64,000 bases of DNA from Apteryx mantelli (Eukaryota > Chordata > Aves > Apterygiformes > Apterygidae), in contig NC_089984.1 in NCBI RefSeq assembly GCF_036417845.1, positions 32,337,447 to 32,401,446 of the forward strand, in the 5' to 3' direction. A program made the position numbers and the translations under genes. How positions within the stretch are numbered: the first letter of the stretch is position 1; each line of letters starts with the position of its first letter. Positions 51,310 to 63,033 of this stretch are shown here, piece by piece. Under the pieces are notes generated by a model. The model was given only the letters and a program-made list of their open reading frames with translations, had not been told where the DNA came from and ran no database searches.

Positions 51310-51441
51310 CTGCTCTAGGTCTTCTGCTGTTCTTTTATTTTCTCCCGTGGCATCTTGATAAGGCAAAATGAAGAGCTCAGCAGATGTGGGCAAACCAGGG
51401 AGCAGTGCAACCAGAATATGCTTGCTTGAAACACCTGTTGC
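51310..51441 (-). CDS. SORCS1: SORCS1 exon E (membrane-proximal domain)
   Basis: The exon has 132 bases, exactly 44 codons, phase 0 at both ends. The acceptor is tatcag and the donor gtactg. The product contains a hydrophobic strand and loop, LVALLPGLPTSAELFILP, followed by a charged segment ending AEDLEQ. In the SorCS family this belongs to the membrane-proximal domain and directly follows the EWRRD/KRALVE block of exon D. Because the exon is a multiple of three with phase 0 on both sides, skipping it would keep the frame. Nothing in the sequence shows that skipping happens. Confidence 0.93.
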
Positions 51442-51676
51442 CTGATACACAGACAATTAATAGACACATAAATAGTGGGGATGGCACTGAATGCTGACAA
51501 CTTCTTTGCTAAGGCATCACAGTACTTTTACAAACTAAGTAGGGTAGCTTGTACTACAAGGAGAGTCTTGTCAAAATCCAGCACAGATAAAAAGTCAGAG
51601 ATTAATGATTTCCTAGTTTAAGCTACATTACCATGTTCTCCAGTAAAATATGAAGGGTCCTAAGGCAACAGCGGTA

Positions 51677-51700
51677 ACATGCTAAAAGACATGCTAAAAG
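51677..51700 (+). repeat. 12-bp tandem duplication
   Basis: Two identical adjacent copies of acatgctaaaag, in SORCS1 intron D-E. Confidence 0.9.
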
Positions 51701-52411
51701 GCGCTCCTAAATAAGAGCCATATAATGCAGGATTTGTTTTATCTAAATTTAGCTATGTAAAAGTTATCTGTCTATTCTAAGTTAGTCCCTGAGGTTGTTT
51801 AGTCAATGGTAAGAAACAGCATGTTAAAGGACAAGGTATGTGGGCTAAATTGCGCTCCAGAGTTGCGATTAGCCAAAACAGAGCTTAAAAGCCTTATGGA
51901 GAAGGACTCAGGGAGAAAGAAAATGAATTAGAATCCCAAAAGTCAAACAAATTCTTATAGTTCACATCCTGGGTCACTTCCATAAGTTAATGAGGGATGT
52001 TTTTTTTCTTCAGGTGGCTTCAAACTGTTACCAATCTTCAAGTTTTTATTTTTTGTCATTTTGGTTGAAAATCAACAACCAGTTTGGATCTGAACCTCTC
52101 TTAAACACAATATTAGTCAAGATTCAGAAAAAAAAAAGATCCACCAGCATCACTTTCAGGGTCATCTCTGTTCATGGGCTTTAGCTGCTGCTGCAATGAC
52201 ATTAGACGATTACATTGTGGACTTCTTGTCCAGAAAAGAAGCTGGCTTGGCCTTCGAGAACTTTTGTGGGCCAAAAGAAAGAGAAACACAGTTTGCCAAA
52301 TCTTCTTCCACTGCCTCTTTGTGTTGTAAAGTAATGTAGCACATGCATTTTAATTTCAAGTTTTTGATCTAAATTTTAAATTTCCAAATGCTGATTTTAG
52401 TAGGTCATCTT

Positions 52412-52428
52412 GGGGGGGGGGGGGGGGG
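52412..52428 (+). repeat. 17-base G homopolymer
   Basis: Seventeen consecutive G after TCATCTT and before AAGCCCC. It is in SORCS1 intron D-E. Such runs are rare in vertebrate DNA and are also prone to sequencing and assembly error. Confidence 0.9.
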
Positions 52429-54580
52429 AAGCCCCTAGCTATAGCAGCAGACCACAGCAGCTGCATGCAGCCCAGAGATTTGGCTATATAATGTAGCTCA
52501 AAATCCTCTCAGACACTAATCAGACTTAAGACTCCTGATTTTTTTCTCCCTCCTAGGTCAGGAGCCAAGACTTGAAACAGCTGCTCATTGGAGAAAACAG
52601 CAGACTAAGGTCAGGGAGGCAGTGAAACCCTGATTAAAAATCTCCATTACTTGAGCTAATTCTGTGGCCCTCTCACCTGTCCCTGCTGCCAGCAGGTGCT
52701 TCTTGACAAGAGGCCAGACAAGGCAACACCATGTGGAGCAATGAAAATGAAACCCTTCCCCTCCACCGCATGCCCAGGAAAAACATAAGGTTTTGTTGTT
52801 GTTGTTTTTAAGTAGGGATTTAGAAAAGAATTATAACAATATAAAGGTCTCATAGTCTTTCTGTGTATTGTATGAAGCCAGGGCTGGCATTATTTCTGTA
52901 TGACTGTTTGGTCTAAGAAGTCAAGAAAAAGACACAGAATTACCACATAATAGAAAGTCTTCATTTTCTGAGGCAGGGAATGACATTTTTATCTGGAAGT
53001 TTTTTGGCTAATCTGCTTGGTTCATTCTTGTCTTCTTCATCAGAAGTGGGAGAAAGGACTCAAAAAATCAATGACGTGAGGAAATGATTATGATCGTAAT
53101 ACAAAATATTCTATTTTGTGATAATCTGAAATTATCCCTACTTATAGAGAAGATCAGATTTTAGTAGAGAACTATAATTCCTTATGCAGAATTTTTATCC
53201 TAGTCTATGGAACTCTGTAATAAGAACGTAATCCTTTAATAAAAGTTCATAAAAATTCTATAGCACAGCTATAATTTCCTATTGAATTATTTAGTTATTC
53301 AACTTATTTTTATATGGTGTATTTAATTGCTGTAGAAATATATTGGTTTTCTCTTTAGTTTTTATAGGAACTTCTCACAAAGGCTTGTTTAAGGTGAATC
53401 ATTTAGCTATATAAAGAGGGGTAATTAGCTTTTAAAAATATCTTTTTCTTTTTTTTTTTTTACTCAACTCAAATAACAAAAACCTAGTTTCACTACTCTG
53501 CTTTGGAATGTGGCCTTGGTATTGTGGTTTTATAATCCTTATTTCATGGCTTGATTTTGTTTTATTGAGTTGTTTATATTCTGAAAATTCATCTTGAAGA
53601 TAAATGGATCCTTGAATACTTGATTCGGACATAAACAAGTCAAAAGATTACAGAACAAGCTCCAGAAAAATGTTCCTTTTTTTTTCTTCTTTCCATCTCC
53701 TGTCTTTTGAGGAATTTGAAGAAAAAAATTCAGAAACAACCCAGACAGGTTTTCTGTCCTGTCCTCCTCCTCAAATTTTAGAAGAACACAAAGTTTGTGG
53801 ATGTTATTAGCAAGGTTATATGTTCATTTGTGGCATCATCTGTGCAAAAAGACTGGAAAGGCCGTGTGCACTAATCATGTACCCACAAATCCATATCAAA
53901 CATTTCCTGCCATTATTTTTTCTGCTGAGCTGAGAAACCACAGCCATCTCTTCTACCTTTTCTCAGCCTCTCAGTTTGAAACCAAAACCTGTAGGTACAT
54001 AACAATATTTTTATGTCATGCTGTTCCACCGTTAGGGAAGGAACTTCAGAGCTTCTTCATATTGTTGATGGGCAAAATGTCATCCAGTCCTGACTCATGA
54101 CCCTCAAGCTATAAAGCATTTACTGCGGTGCTCTTCTCTGTAGTGAAAATTGTCTTCATTTTGGTCTCTTAAGGCTCTTACAGCATATTTGTTATTCCAT
54201 TAAAATAGCCTTACTTTCCACTGCTGTATAAGAATAGCAGTAAAAGAAGTAAGAACTGCTATGCAGCAGTAAAGACATTTGAACATCTATAGGCAGATGT
54301 AAGTTGTTTGTTCACTATATACCCTTTTCTCAGAAACATTCCATATAATCCATTGTTATTAAAAATACAAACTGAAGGTTGACTCTGAGCATCAGGCTGT
54401 CATAAGATGGGATAATTTCACCTGTCTAAAATGTAGGCATCTGGCCTCAAACATTTGCCCAGGTTCCTTTTACAGTTAGTGAAGATGGAAAGACACCTCA
54501 AGAGAAAATTGATTCAGTCCTAAAGTAAGTGTAAAGTAGAAATTAGAACCACAGTAATGCAGATTATGCACATTGCTTAC

Positions 54581-54693
54581 CTCCACCAGAGCTCTCTTGA
54601 CTACTCTATTGATGTCCCTTCTCCACTCTGGAATATCCGGATTGTAGTCATCCAGGTTTGGAGAGAATGATAACCGGAGGGACTGAAATTGCT
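54581..54693 (-). CDS. SORCS1: SORCS1 exon D (start of membrane-proximal domain)
   Basis: The exon has 113 bases, a ctgcag acceptor and a strong gtaagc donor. The leading AG completes a Glu codon begun in exon C, and the exon ends in phase 0. It encodes 38 residues with the very characteristic SFSPNLDDYNPDIPEWRRD stretch followed by a basic helix (RVVKRALVE). This is the start of the SorCS membrane-proximal domain, older literature's leucine-rich region, which in this family contributes to receptor dimerisation. The sequence is intact. Confidence 0.94.
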
Positions 54694-55646
54694 CTGCAGA
54701 TACAATGACATGATGGTGAGATGAATAAAGACTGTGAAATGCCTCATTGTCAAACAAATTGTGATGTCCCCATGGAGTAGTGAAACCTGCTGCAATTCAT
54801 GTTCTGCTTTTCTTTATCAATCTGCAGGTGATGCACAGACTGTCTGTGAGATTCACTGCTAGAGTGTCACAGAACAGAGAAGAGTGATCTTTACTTTAAT
54901 GGATGAAAAGCACTGGAAATGGAGTTGTGTTGGGAATGCAATTGTTACCCTAATCTTGACTTCTGAAAGCAGGCAAGCCCTGTGAAGAAGGCTGTGCTTG
55001 TCCTCTCATGGATGTGCCCCAGACACATGAAATCTCAGCTCAAAGGAAGGGGACTTGAATAAAGAATGAGAGAACTATCCTTGGAAAATGTATTTCTTGA
55101 TTTCTGTTGCCATTAGCAGAGACAGAGATACCCGTATAGCTGATGACCACATGCTTATTATAAACTGCTAAAACTGGGATTCCCAGTGGTTCTTAGACTA
55201 TACCTGCGCATTAGTTTGCCCTGTTTCCAAGGCCTGAGTATAATATTGAACCAGTACAGATTTCTGTACAGGACCACAGCACACAGCACTGCTTTCAAGA
55301 CAAGCAGCTTTTGCATGAGTTAAGAGGCCTCTACTGGCCAAGAGGGGGTAAACAAGCTAGCAAAATGACATAACATTTTGACAACCATGCTGGATGTCAC
55401 GATATAACGATAGGCCAGATGTAGGAGGGCTCTGGGAAGGAGGTCAAGATTCTGAGATCATCCAGGCAGCTCTTGGTCCAGACTAATGTCAGTCAGTTGC
55501 TTTCAGTGATGTTATGCCAAACTGATACCACTGGAACCAAACTCAAAGCACCCTGGAATAAAGACCTCACATTACCATCAGGTATCCTGGCTCTCTAGCT
55601 GTTGACTATGAAGAATCCTACGTGAAATAAAGGGGGAAGGGCTCAC
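54694..55646 (-). other. SORCS1 intron C-D (0.95 kb)
   Basis: Short intron between the second PKD-like domain and the membrane-proximal domain. I see no repeat, exon or regulatory motif in it. Confidence 0.8.
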
Positions 55647-55770
55647 CATACACAGCAATAGTCTTTGTATCCTGCAGAATGGTGTTTCCTGCTGAGACCT
55701 GAACGGTGATGGTATTCATCCCTTCCACAGAGAATGTGAATGTGATGCTGCCCTCCAATGTGATCAGTGG
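55647..55770 (-). CDS. SORCS1: SORCS1 exon C (second PKD-like domain, second half)
   Basis: The exon has 124 bases with a tttgcag acceptor and a gtgagc donor. It starts in phase 0 and leaves a single G. It encodes 41 residues that start PLITLEGSITF and contain NTITVQVSAGNTILQDTKT. The spacing of hydrophobic strands and the V-x-V-S-A-G-N motif are those of the second PKD-like fold, which exon B begins. The domain sits between the first PKD domain and the membrane-proximal domain of the receptor ectodomain. No frame breaks are present. Confidence 0.93.
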
Positions 55771-56187
55771 CTGCAAATACGTGAGAAAAGGAGAATTGAA
55801 GTTAATTTGGCTGGAAAGGAAAAGCAAGTATGAGTTTGGCTCTTCAGACTATTTGGGAGGTTCTGGGGTCAGCTCCAGCTTTAAAACTTAGACATTTAAT
55901 GAGAAGGGGTCCTTTGACACGGAAGTCAATTTTCTGGAGAGGGCCCAGGGATCCAGGTGGAGATGTCCTCCTGGAACTCAAAGTAGGATACCTACAATTT
56001 CCAAAGGGGCAAAGTTTTAAGATCCTAGCATTTTCTAGTAACTATATCCAGGAGGCTTCCCCGCTTAGCATGCTGACTATTCTGGATCCCACCTAACAGT
56101 GTCTTGCCCCAGAGAGGCACAGATCCTAACAGGAGAGCCTACAAGACTCACTGCTCTGGTGGCACGCTTCTTTGCTAGATCTAGCTG

Positions 56188-56290
56188 TAAGTGACCTGTT
56201 TAAGGTCACACAAGGAAGCTGTGATAGAACCAGGAACCAAATCAAGATTCCTCAGTTGCTCTTATATGCAATCCTTAGATGTGGAGAAGT
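56188..56290 (-). mobile_element. MIR-like SINE fragment
   Basis: The complement of the MIR core is well preserved on the plus strand: taagtgacctgtttaaggtcacacaagg-type sequence (in two blocks), then tgtgatagaaccaggaacc and gattcctcag. It is inside SORCS1 intron B-C. Confidence 0.7.
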
Positions 56291-56429
56291 TATTTTTGGA
56301 GAGTGATGGTGCTTAGAGAGGACACAGGTCCCCTCAGCTCGCTTCGCTGTGAAAACAGTTTATCAGTAAGCTGTACCCTCTTTCAGCAGTCTCTGCCTTA
56401 ACCTCTATTTTCCCTTATTAATGAACTCT

Positions 56430-56540
56430 GGGTGAGATCTTCAAAGCACCCAGTATTAAGCCGAACTCTGTTCCCATTGTAGCCTGTAGTAAAACTCCCA
56501 CTTCAATGAGAACAGAGTTAGACCAACTCTGATCACTTAT
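56430..56540. repeat. Possible old amniote repeat fragment
   Basis: The blocks gagatcttcaaagcaccc, aactctgttcccattg, actcccacttcaatgagaac and agagttag form an imperfect dyad (aactctgttc vs gaacagagtt), suggesting a degraded palindromic repeat. Confidence 0.4.
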
Positions 56541-57857
56541 GAGCTTAGCAGATCAGAGGGAAGGTTAAAAGGTGACAATCACAGCCTGTAAGTACCTCTA
56601 GGGGGAGATGATTTCTGATACTACAGAGAGTTCTTTAATCTACACACGAAGGCGTAACAAGATCCAACAGCTTGAAATTGAAGCTAGATAAATTCAGACT
56701 ACAAACAGTGCACGTGTTTAATGCTCAGGATAATTAGCTGTGGGGAAATAGTCGGGGGAGAGGGTAAGAAAGAGAAGCAGTGAATTCTCCATCATCTGAG
56801 GGAAATTATTAATGTAAAACAAAACAAAAAAAAGGTCAGGTTCTGTCTCAATTACAAAGAGCTAAACAAAGCAGAAAGTACTGATGAAAGCCTCTGAACT
56901 GCGGTATACAGAAGATAACCATGTGTCGCTGAAGATCCCTTTTGGCTCTACAAAATCCATGAGAATCTCCCCTGAGAGACTAATTAGGGTCTCTGGGTAC
57001 TTCAGCCATAAAGACACATAAAATAGCAGTTGCATAATGGCCGTGCAGATTTACCAACACTCTGCGAGCAAAGAGGTAGCCAGATGTGGTGTATGTTGTT
57101 TTCACAGCTAAGCAAAGTCCTGGGAGGTGTACTGGGGATCATTTTACACCCTGTAGCATGTGACAATAAGGTCCTCATGCATACATAGTTTAGCAGAGTG
57201 TGGGGGCTCTGCACTGGGCTTAGCGTATTTATGGGGAGGCACAAAACTGCTGGTAGTTTCTTGTCAGTCACCAGAGGAATGAGCCTTAAATCCTAGGGCT
57301 ATGCAAAGTCAGTTCCAGACATAAAAACAACTTAAGTTTGGAAGGTTAGTTTCCTAAAAAAAGAAAAATAAGCTATTCTTTTTGTTGAAGAAGGGGGGTA
57401 GGAAACCCACCCTAGAAACTCTTTGAGATTTTGGTTCTCTACACCCACCTCGGATGTAACTACAGGGAGAAAGGTACTGCCAATTTGCATGAATGCCAAT
57501 ATATCCTATGGCTAAGTCACAGCAACGATCACAAAGCAGCTGGTTTGCAAACAACTAGTGTATGGGAACAAATTGTTTCCCTTCCACTAACAGCTCAGTT
57601 CTTCTATCTGTCTATGAGAGCCTGAGCTTTGGCTGTTCTCAGAGAGAGCATAGCAGACCAGGGGGCCACAGGGTCTACTGAGTCAGGCAACTCCTAAATT
57701 TCAGTGTTGGTACATTGAAGAACAGAGAATCAGTCTCTCCCTCTGGCTTACAATTATTTTTACTGTTTAAAAGTATTCCCAGACCCTCTCTTCCTCCCTT
57801 CTCAGTCACAGAATTCCTCCAGGATTATTCTGATCTTGGTCCATAGGGAATACAAAC

Positions 57858-57991
57858 CTCTGTGTTGTTCCCAAACCACCAGACATAAGTAAGTGTCCCA
57901 ACTTGGCTTGGCCACAGTACTGCCGTGGCATTGACCTCTTTGTTCTTCGTGGTGACAAACGGGAGAGATAAGTGAACATGTTCCAAGGGGC
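57858..57991 (-). CDS. SORCS1: SORCS1 exon B (second PKD-like domain, first half)
   Basis: The exon has 134 bases between a ctgcag acceptor and a gtttgt donor. Its first two bases complete the Cys codon left by exon A, giving CPLEHVHLSLPF at the junction, and it ends in phase 0 after GNNTE. It encodes 45 residues including the split codon. The sequence runs through a beta-rich Ig-like pattern with WPSQVG and a WWFGNNTE end, as expected for the second PKD-like domain of SorCS receptors. Two N-glycosylation sequons are visible (NAT and NNT), which fits a lumenal or extracellular location. The donor gtttgt is weaker than consensus, but the reading frame into exon C is perfect. Confidence 0.92.
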
Positions 57992-60900
57992 CTGCAGAGA
58001 CAGAAACAGCAGGTGAGTTCTCCCTCCCTCTGAAATATCAACCTGGGGGAGAGGGAGGCTTGATAGGAGATCCATTGGTTTTGGGAAGGGGTATCCTCCA
58101 AATCACTAGGGGACATGGCAGTTAATGTTCTGGCTATGTGCCATTTGTAGGGAGAGAAACTGATCTGTCCTCTAAAAAAAGGAGCCACCCCTGTGCTGAG
58201 CTGAAAAACTCAACCTCTTTACTGCAGGAATGTCACATACTCAGGGACATCATACACAACTTACAGGGGCAGAGGCAAATTACATGAGTACAGGCTTCCT
58301 TGGGAGGACATCAGACCGTGCAGGACAAACAGCTTCAATGGACATAGCACATTTCAGATACAGAGGATTCATTCATCCACCGATTGCTACGGTTTGGTAA
58401 ACTTCAGCAATGCTCTATCTATTTATACCAGCTGAAATTCTGTCTCAAGGCAGCTATTTACTGTTTGCCTTCATTTTAATGTTACCTTATACTCCCTCCT
58501 TTTCCTCTATATACTCTTTTATTTCTTTAGCATAAACAAAACATAATTCATTCGACAAGTGACATTATGCCCAGGGTTACACATTTCACATCTTCTGGAG
58601 ACATATGGTCCTTTGTTGTTACATCTTGTCCTATAGATTATTTTTTAAAATATGTTCTGACTGTTCACTTAGAGAACAAAACAACTGTCCTGAGAGTGAC
58701 AGAGAAAGAAAGAATCCCCAGGTGATCCAGGGACATGGGTTTCTAAAACAAATTAAGGCCACATCCTACATCTGCAGGCTCCCCAGTGATAAGAAGTGGA
58801 GACTACAGCCCAGGAGGACTGATTTCATTGTCCATATGGAATTGAGATACACTGCTAGAGGACCCTTTGTATTTCAGGAGAGGATTTTTCATGAAATATC
58901 CCATATATATGTCACCACTTAGACCTTGATCTTTAACCCAAGGAACACCAGACATTTTGGGCCAAGCACCCTATACAGCACACACAGGTAGAGAGGGATG
59001 TGTGGAAAAATTCTCCCAAATGAGACTGTATACGCAATGCAAGGACCAATGTTCCCAACTCATTACTGAAATGCAGCTTTCTCCAGGGTGCAGAAACAGC
59101 CACTGCTTAGCTTGACACAGCCCAATTAAGAGTCATCTATGATCAGACTAACCAAAGCCTGCTACAGACCAAACTGGGCTCGTTTTACCTTTGATGATCA
59201 GAAATTAACACTACTTGCAAATCTACGAGAAACCAGTGCTGCTAGATTATTGCCACTCAAGCACTACAGAATTTCACCCTTAGGATTTTAACAGGATTCT
59301 CCTGCACAGACACAATTCTGTGACCCAGCTGTGTCTTCTCTCAGCAAGACCCTGAGAACTGAAAAACAGCAGCTTCCCAGGCTAAATATTCTGTAAATCT
59401 GGTATCCTCTGGAATGTTTGCCAAATGCCCAGGGTCAGCATAGATTATAAAACAAACAAATTTCCAAACACCTGATGGGGTGACAGCAGTGACAATGGTG
59501 CCTGTGTAAAGTTGAATACCTTGTTCTCCAGCATAATTGTGCACAGCTCCTCTGAATGCATCTCAAGTGACCCTGCACTGCACAGAACACCCAGCACCTC
59601 CGCAAACCTCCATCCTACAGTTGCGAGGAAAGAACAAGAAAGAATGGCTCAAGTGGGCCAATTCTGACTTAATATTTCTGTGCAAATAGCTGATGGGTCC
59701 AAGCGGCTGAAATGCTGAACTATTTTCTGGCCAGCAGATGGGGATAGCTCACTCTGGATAGGCCCTTAGTATTACAGAAGTCTGCTTTCTCCCAATTAAG
59801 TTTGGAGACAATTTCCGTTTCTGAGCTTTGTGTGGGGCCTCTAAGCCACTGTGACTACAGTCCTTCGTCTGCCTCAGGAAAAACGGTGTATAGGTCCCTG
59901 AGAACAGTAAAGGAAAAGCTTCTCAAAAGGTTCACTTGGGCAGGTGATGTTATTTTAATGCATTCAGACAAATGCATGAATAACTTTGCTAGGAAACTTT
60001 TCAGCCTGTTGGGACAGTTCAGAGACAGCTTGTTGGCTGGAGAAGCAGTTTGTATATAATTTTCTGTCCATGCACCCCCAAATCCTCCTGCCTCAAAACA
60101 ACTTGCATTTCTGGATCTGGGGACTTCTTTGCAGGCGATAACTGCAGCAAATGTGCTACTTTTGTGCACTGGCCCAGCAACTACTGCAGGATGAGGAAGG
60201 TGCCAGGTGGAGACATTACTCTGGCCTTTGAGACCACAAGCACGTGGCTTCAGTGCCTGCAATTTCACCCTCAGTGAGACCTTTGACCATAGTTAAGGGG
60301 AGGATGTTGGAAGGACCAACCTGGTTATGCAGCACACACATATCAAGTCTGTAACAAGGGGTGACCCAGCAAGTTCAAAAACTCCCTGAGCACTCAGGCT
60401 GTACATGACTTTTCTGAGTATCCTAACAACACTGCGTGTGTTTCTATTGCAAAGACACATATTTTTACAAAACTTCCCAGTCGCCAGATTCACAGACACC
60501 TGAAGCAGGCCTCTAACTTACCTGAGAGTGAGTGTAAGCATTTAAGTAGGATTTACAAGCTTTTGTGGATCTGGGCTTTAGGCTCTGGAGAGGGACTGGA
60601 TTTACTGTACATCTCTGTCCTCAGCAAATCTATTGCCAGTCTGAACAGCACCATGCTCACTGCGCAACCCATTCTGAGGTTCCTAATTCTCCTCGTTTAG
60701 AGAATGCTTAGATGCATCCCTCAGAGATGTGGGCTCTCTGGGGGTCAGGCATGGACATGCTAGACCTGGCTGCAGTCATCTCGGTATTTAAGTCCCATGC
60801 TGGCTTTATCTATACATAGCACAGAAGTATGTATTTCATCAGCTTCCTAAGTCACATGAACACATCTGAGTATTGTTTCTTTCTTGTACTACTAAAACAA

Positions 60901-62846
60901 TCAAAGAGGCTTTTTAATCCTGCAACAGCTGCAGAAGATGGATTGGATCAGCTATAAGACACTATCTGTGAGGATGAAGGTCGGACACCTGCCTTCTCCT
61001 TCCATTTTGGGGTTGTGTGAGAAAGCAGTTACTGCCTCACATGGTCTCATTACATTGCAGATAGGCTGAGCGTGTGCAATGGTCCCCATGGAATCATCTC
61101 TTGTCAAACAGAGAGCAATTACAGACCTTGCTCGCACGAGGCTGTCAGACCCTCCTGTTAAATATAAACCGCCAAAGCACTTCTCCATTTGTTTCCAGTG
61201 ACCTTTACAAAGAGCGAAAAAAAATGACCCACGGCTCCTGTTCCGCTGACTTTCATAACCAGCAGCAGAGACGGGGGGATTTCTGCATTCGGGGCCCACA
61301 ACTGCTCCCCCACTACTTAGCCAAGCACACCCAGGAAGACAAACCAGAATTTGATCACAGAACATTTTGCTACTCCAAGCATGGGCCTTTTCCACTGAGC
61401 CAAATCTGTGCTTGCTCAGTTGCTGAAAAGATTGTGTAAAGGTGTATAAACATCAACTCCTGAGCAGAGGTCCCTTTCTCTACTCTGCACAGCACACATA
61501 TAGGATCATAGTTAAACAAGTAAAGAAAAAAAATCAGTATCTTTCTAAAGGCTGAGAACTTACCTTCACTCACCAATGCCCCAATGCAGAAATGATACGA
61601 GCTAAGCCCCAAAATCAAAAACCCAAGCTTCCCAGTAAGCTAATTTATGAGTAATGCTATTTTTGCAAGGTATAATTATGCAGTTTTCAAATCTGTGGTG
61701 CTGCTGAAGGATTATATGGCATAAAACTTTGCCACAGACCGGTATCTATCAGATTAGGGAATCATAAATGGTCCACTATGATCATGAACCGATGGTCTTT
61801 TTGAAGGGAGGAGTTCAGGGAGATATTTGCTCTGGCTCCCTTTGTACTCCCTCATAAACCCCCAATCTCTCACAACTACACCTCCCACTGCTCTCATCTG
61901 TTGGTATGACTGTGCACCATTAAAGAGCTGCTCTCTCCCACTGAAGAGGCAGCTGCTTTCATGCTACAAAAGCAGAGTTAAAGTATATAGAATAGACTAA
62001 GTTATTTAGACAACATGTGGAGTTACTTTGGTAGAGGCTAAGTGGTATTAAGGCCAGTTTCTGTGATCGTAACTTTCAGGTTTGGAATTTCCTTTTTTTT
62101 TTTCAATAATTCTGCCACACCAGCACACAGTCCAAAATATAAACAACCAACCAAAAACTCACTGTATAAAGTAAATGATGGCCCCAAGCAAAATCCATTA
62201 GGAATGTTACCAATTTTCAATAATAGGCCAACTCTTTGGGTTCATAACCGCATGCTAGAATAAATATGAAAGAAAACACTGCTGCTTTTAAAGAAAGGAC
62301 TAAGATACATTTCAGTTGTAAATCAGAGACAGCTGAAGGATAAAAAGGTTAAAAATAACAGCAGAAGAGCAATGTGGAGATAATATTTTTTCTTGTTATA
62401 CTCTTTAACATCAGGATCTTGGTTCCTATGACAACAGAGAGACTGAAATGCACTGGTTTCCATCCCAGATGTGGTTGCATTTCATTAGAGGACATAACAT
62501 GTGCAAAGAATAAGTCAAGGCTTTTAAAAGTGATTGAAGATCCTGGATATCTTTGTTTTTCTAGAAGTGTAAACATGTTAATGAAGGTGCTTTTCAGAAA
62601 GGGCTACACACTCCTTTGAGGTGTTTCAAATTAGATCGCCAAAAATTACAGGTTAAGCATGGTTTAAAAAGGAAATGTCACTATTGTCTGTGGCTCCTCT
62701 TGTCTGGAGTCCTCTGCTGAAGGACAGCCAAACACTCATTGTCTCCCATCAATTCCTGTTCAGCTGCAAACCCCCAAACATCATTACTAAGGGCAAGTAA
62801 TAATTTTTTAAAGTATGTCAGAAGCTAACAACAGGTATTAACGTAC
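57992..62846 (-). other. SORCS1 intron A-B (4.9 kb)
   Basis: Intronic sequence inside the PKD region, between first and second PKD-like domains. Overlapping frames on both strands around 60.95-61.44 kb are open for 120-150 codons but have no recognisable protein features. No clear mobile element was seen. Confidence 0.8.
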
Positions 62847-63033
62847 ATATTACATGCAAGTAGAGCACAGCATTGTCAGATCCCAGGCTGTTTTCCACTA
62901 GCACGGTCACTCGGAATATGCCCACATTCTGGTAGGTGTGCTTGATCCCATCTTCTGTCGAGCTGAGATTGGCATACGACACAGCAACGCCATCACCAAA
63001 ATCCACTTGAATGATGGATCTCTGGAGGTCTCC
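62847..63033 (-). CDS. SORCS1: SORCS1 exon A (PKD domain, second half)
   Basis: This is the most upstream coding exon of SORCS1 in the window. SORCS1 is a type I sorting receptor of the VPS10/sortilin family that traffics cargo such as APP and neuronal adhesion and receptor proteins between Golgi, endosomes and plasma membrane. The exon has 187 bases, is bounded by a tgcag acceptor and a gtacgt donor, starts in phase 0 and leaves one base of a Cys codon. It encodes 62 residues. The PKD hallmarks are visible: DFGDG near residue 12, an HTYQNVGIFRV strand pattern and ENSLGSD before a YLHV ending. An N-glycosylation sequon (NLS) lies in the YANLSS stretch. The first part of this PKD domain must lie on an exon beyond base 64000. 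Family membership is very firm; the paralogue call comes from the tail exons. Confidence 0.93.

Larger units (their letters stand above)
51442..54580 (-). other. SORCS1 intron D-E (3.1 kb)
   Basis: Intronic, AT-rich. It carries a 17-base G run (52412-52428), a short GTT repeat near 52793-52805, a 12-bp tandem duplication at 51677-51700 and a poly(T) run near 53448-53461. No coding exon was seen. Confidence 0.8.
55771..57857 (-). other. SORCS1 intron B-C (2.1 kb)
   Basis: Intronic sequence holding a clear MIR-like fragment (about 56188-56290) and, at about 56430-56540, a palindrome-like stretch with complementary acttcaatg/cattg-type blocks typical of old amniote repeats. Nothing else was recognised. 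Confidence 0.8.

Noticed and set aside
60952..61439. Overlapping frames of 147 and 121 codons on both strands
   Set aside because: Inside SORCS1 intron A-B; neither translation resembles a known protein and no splice borders fit the SORCS1 frame.
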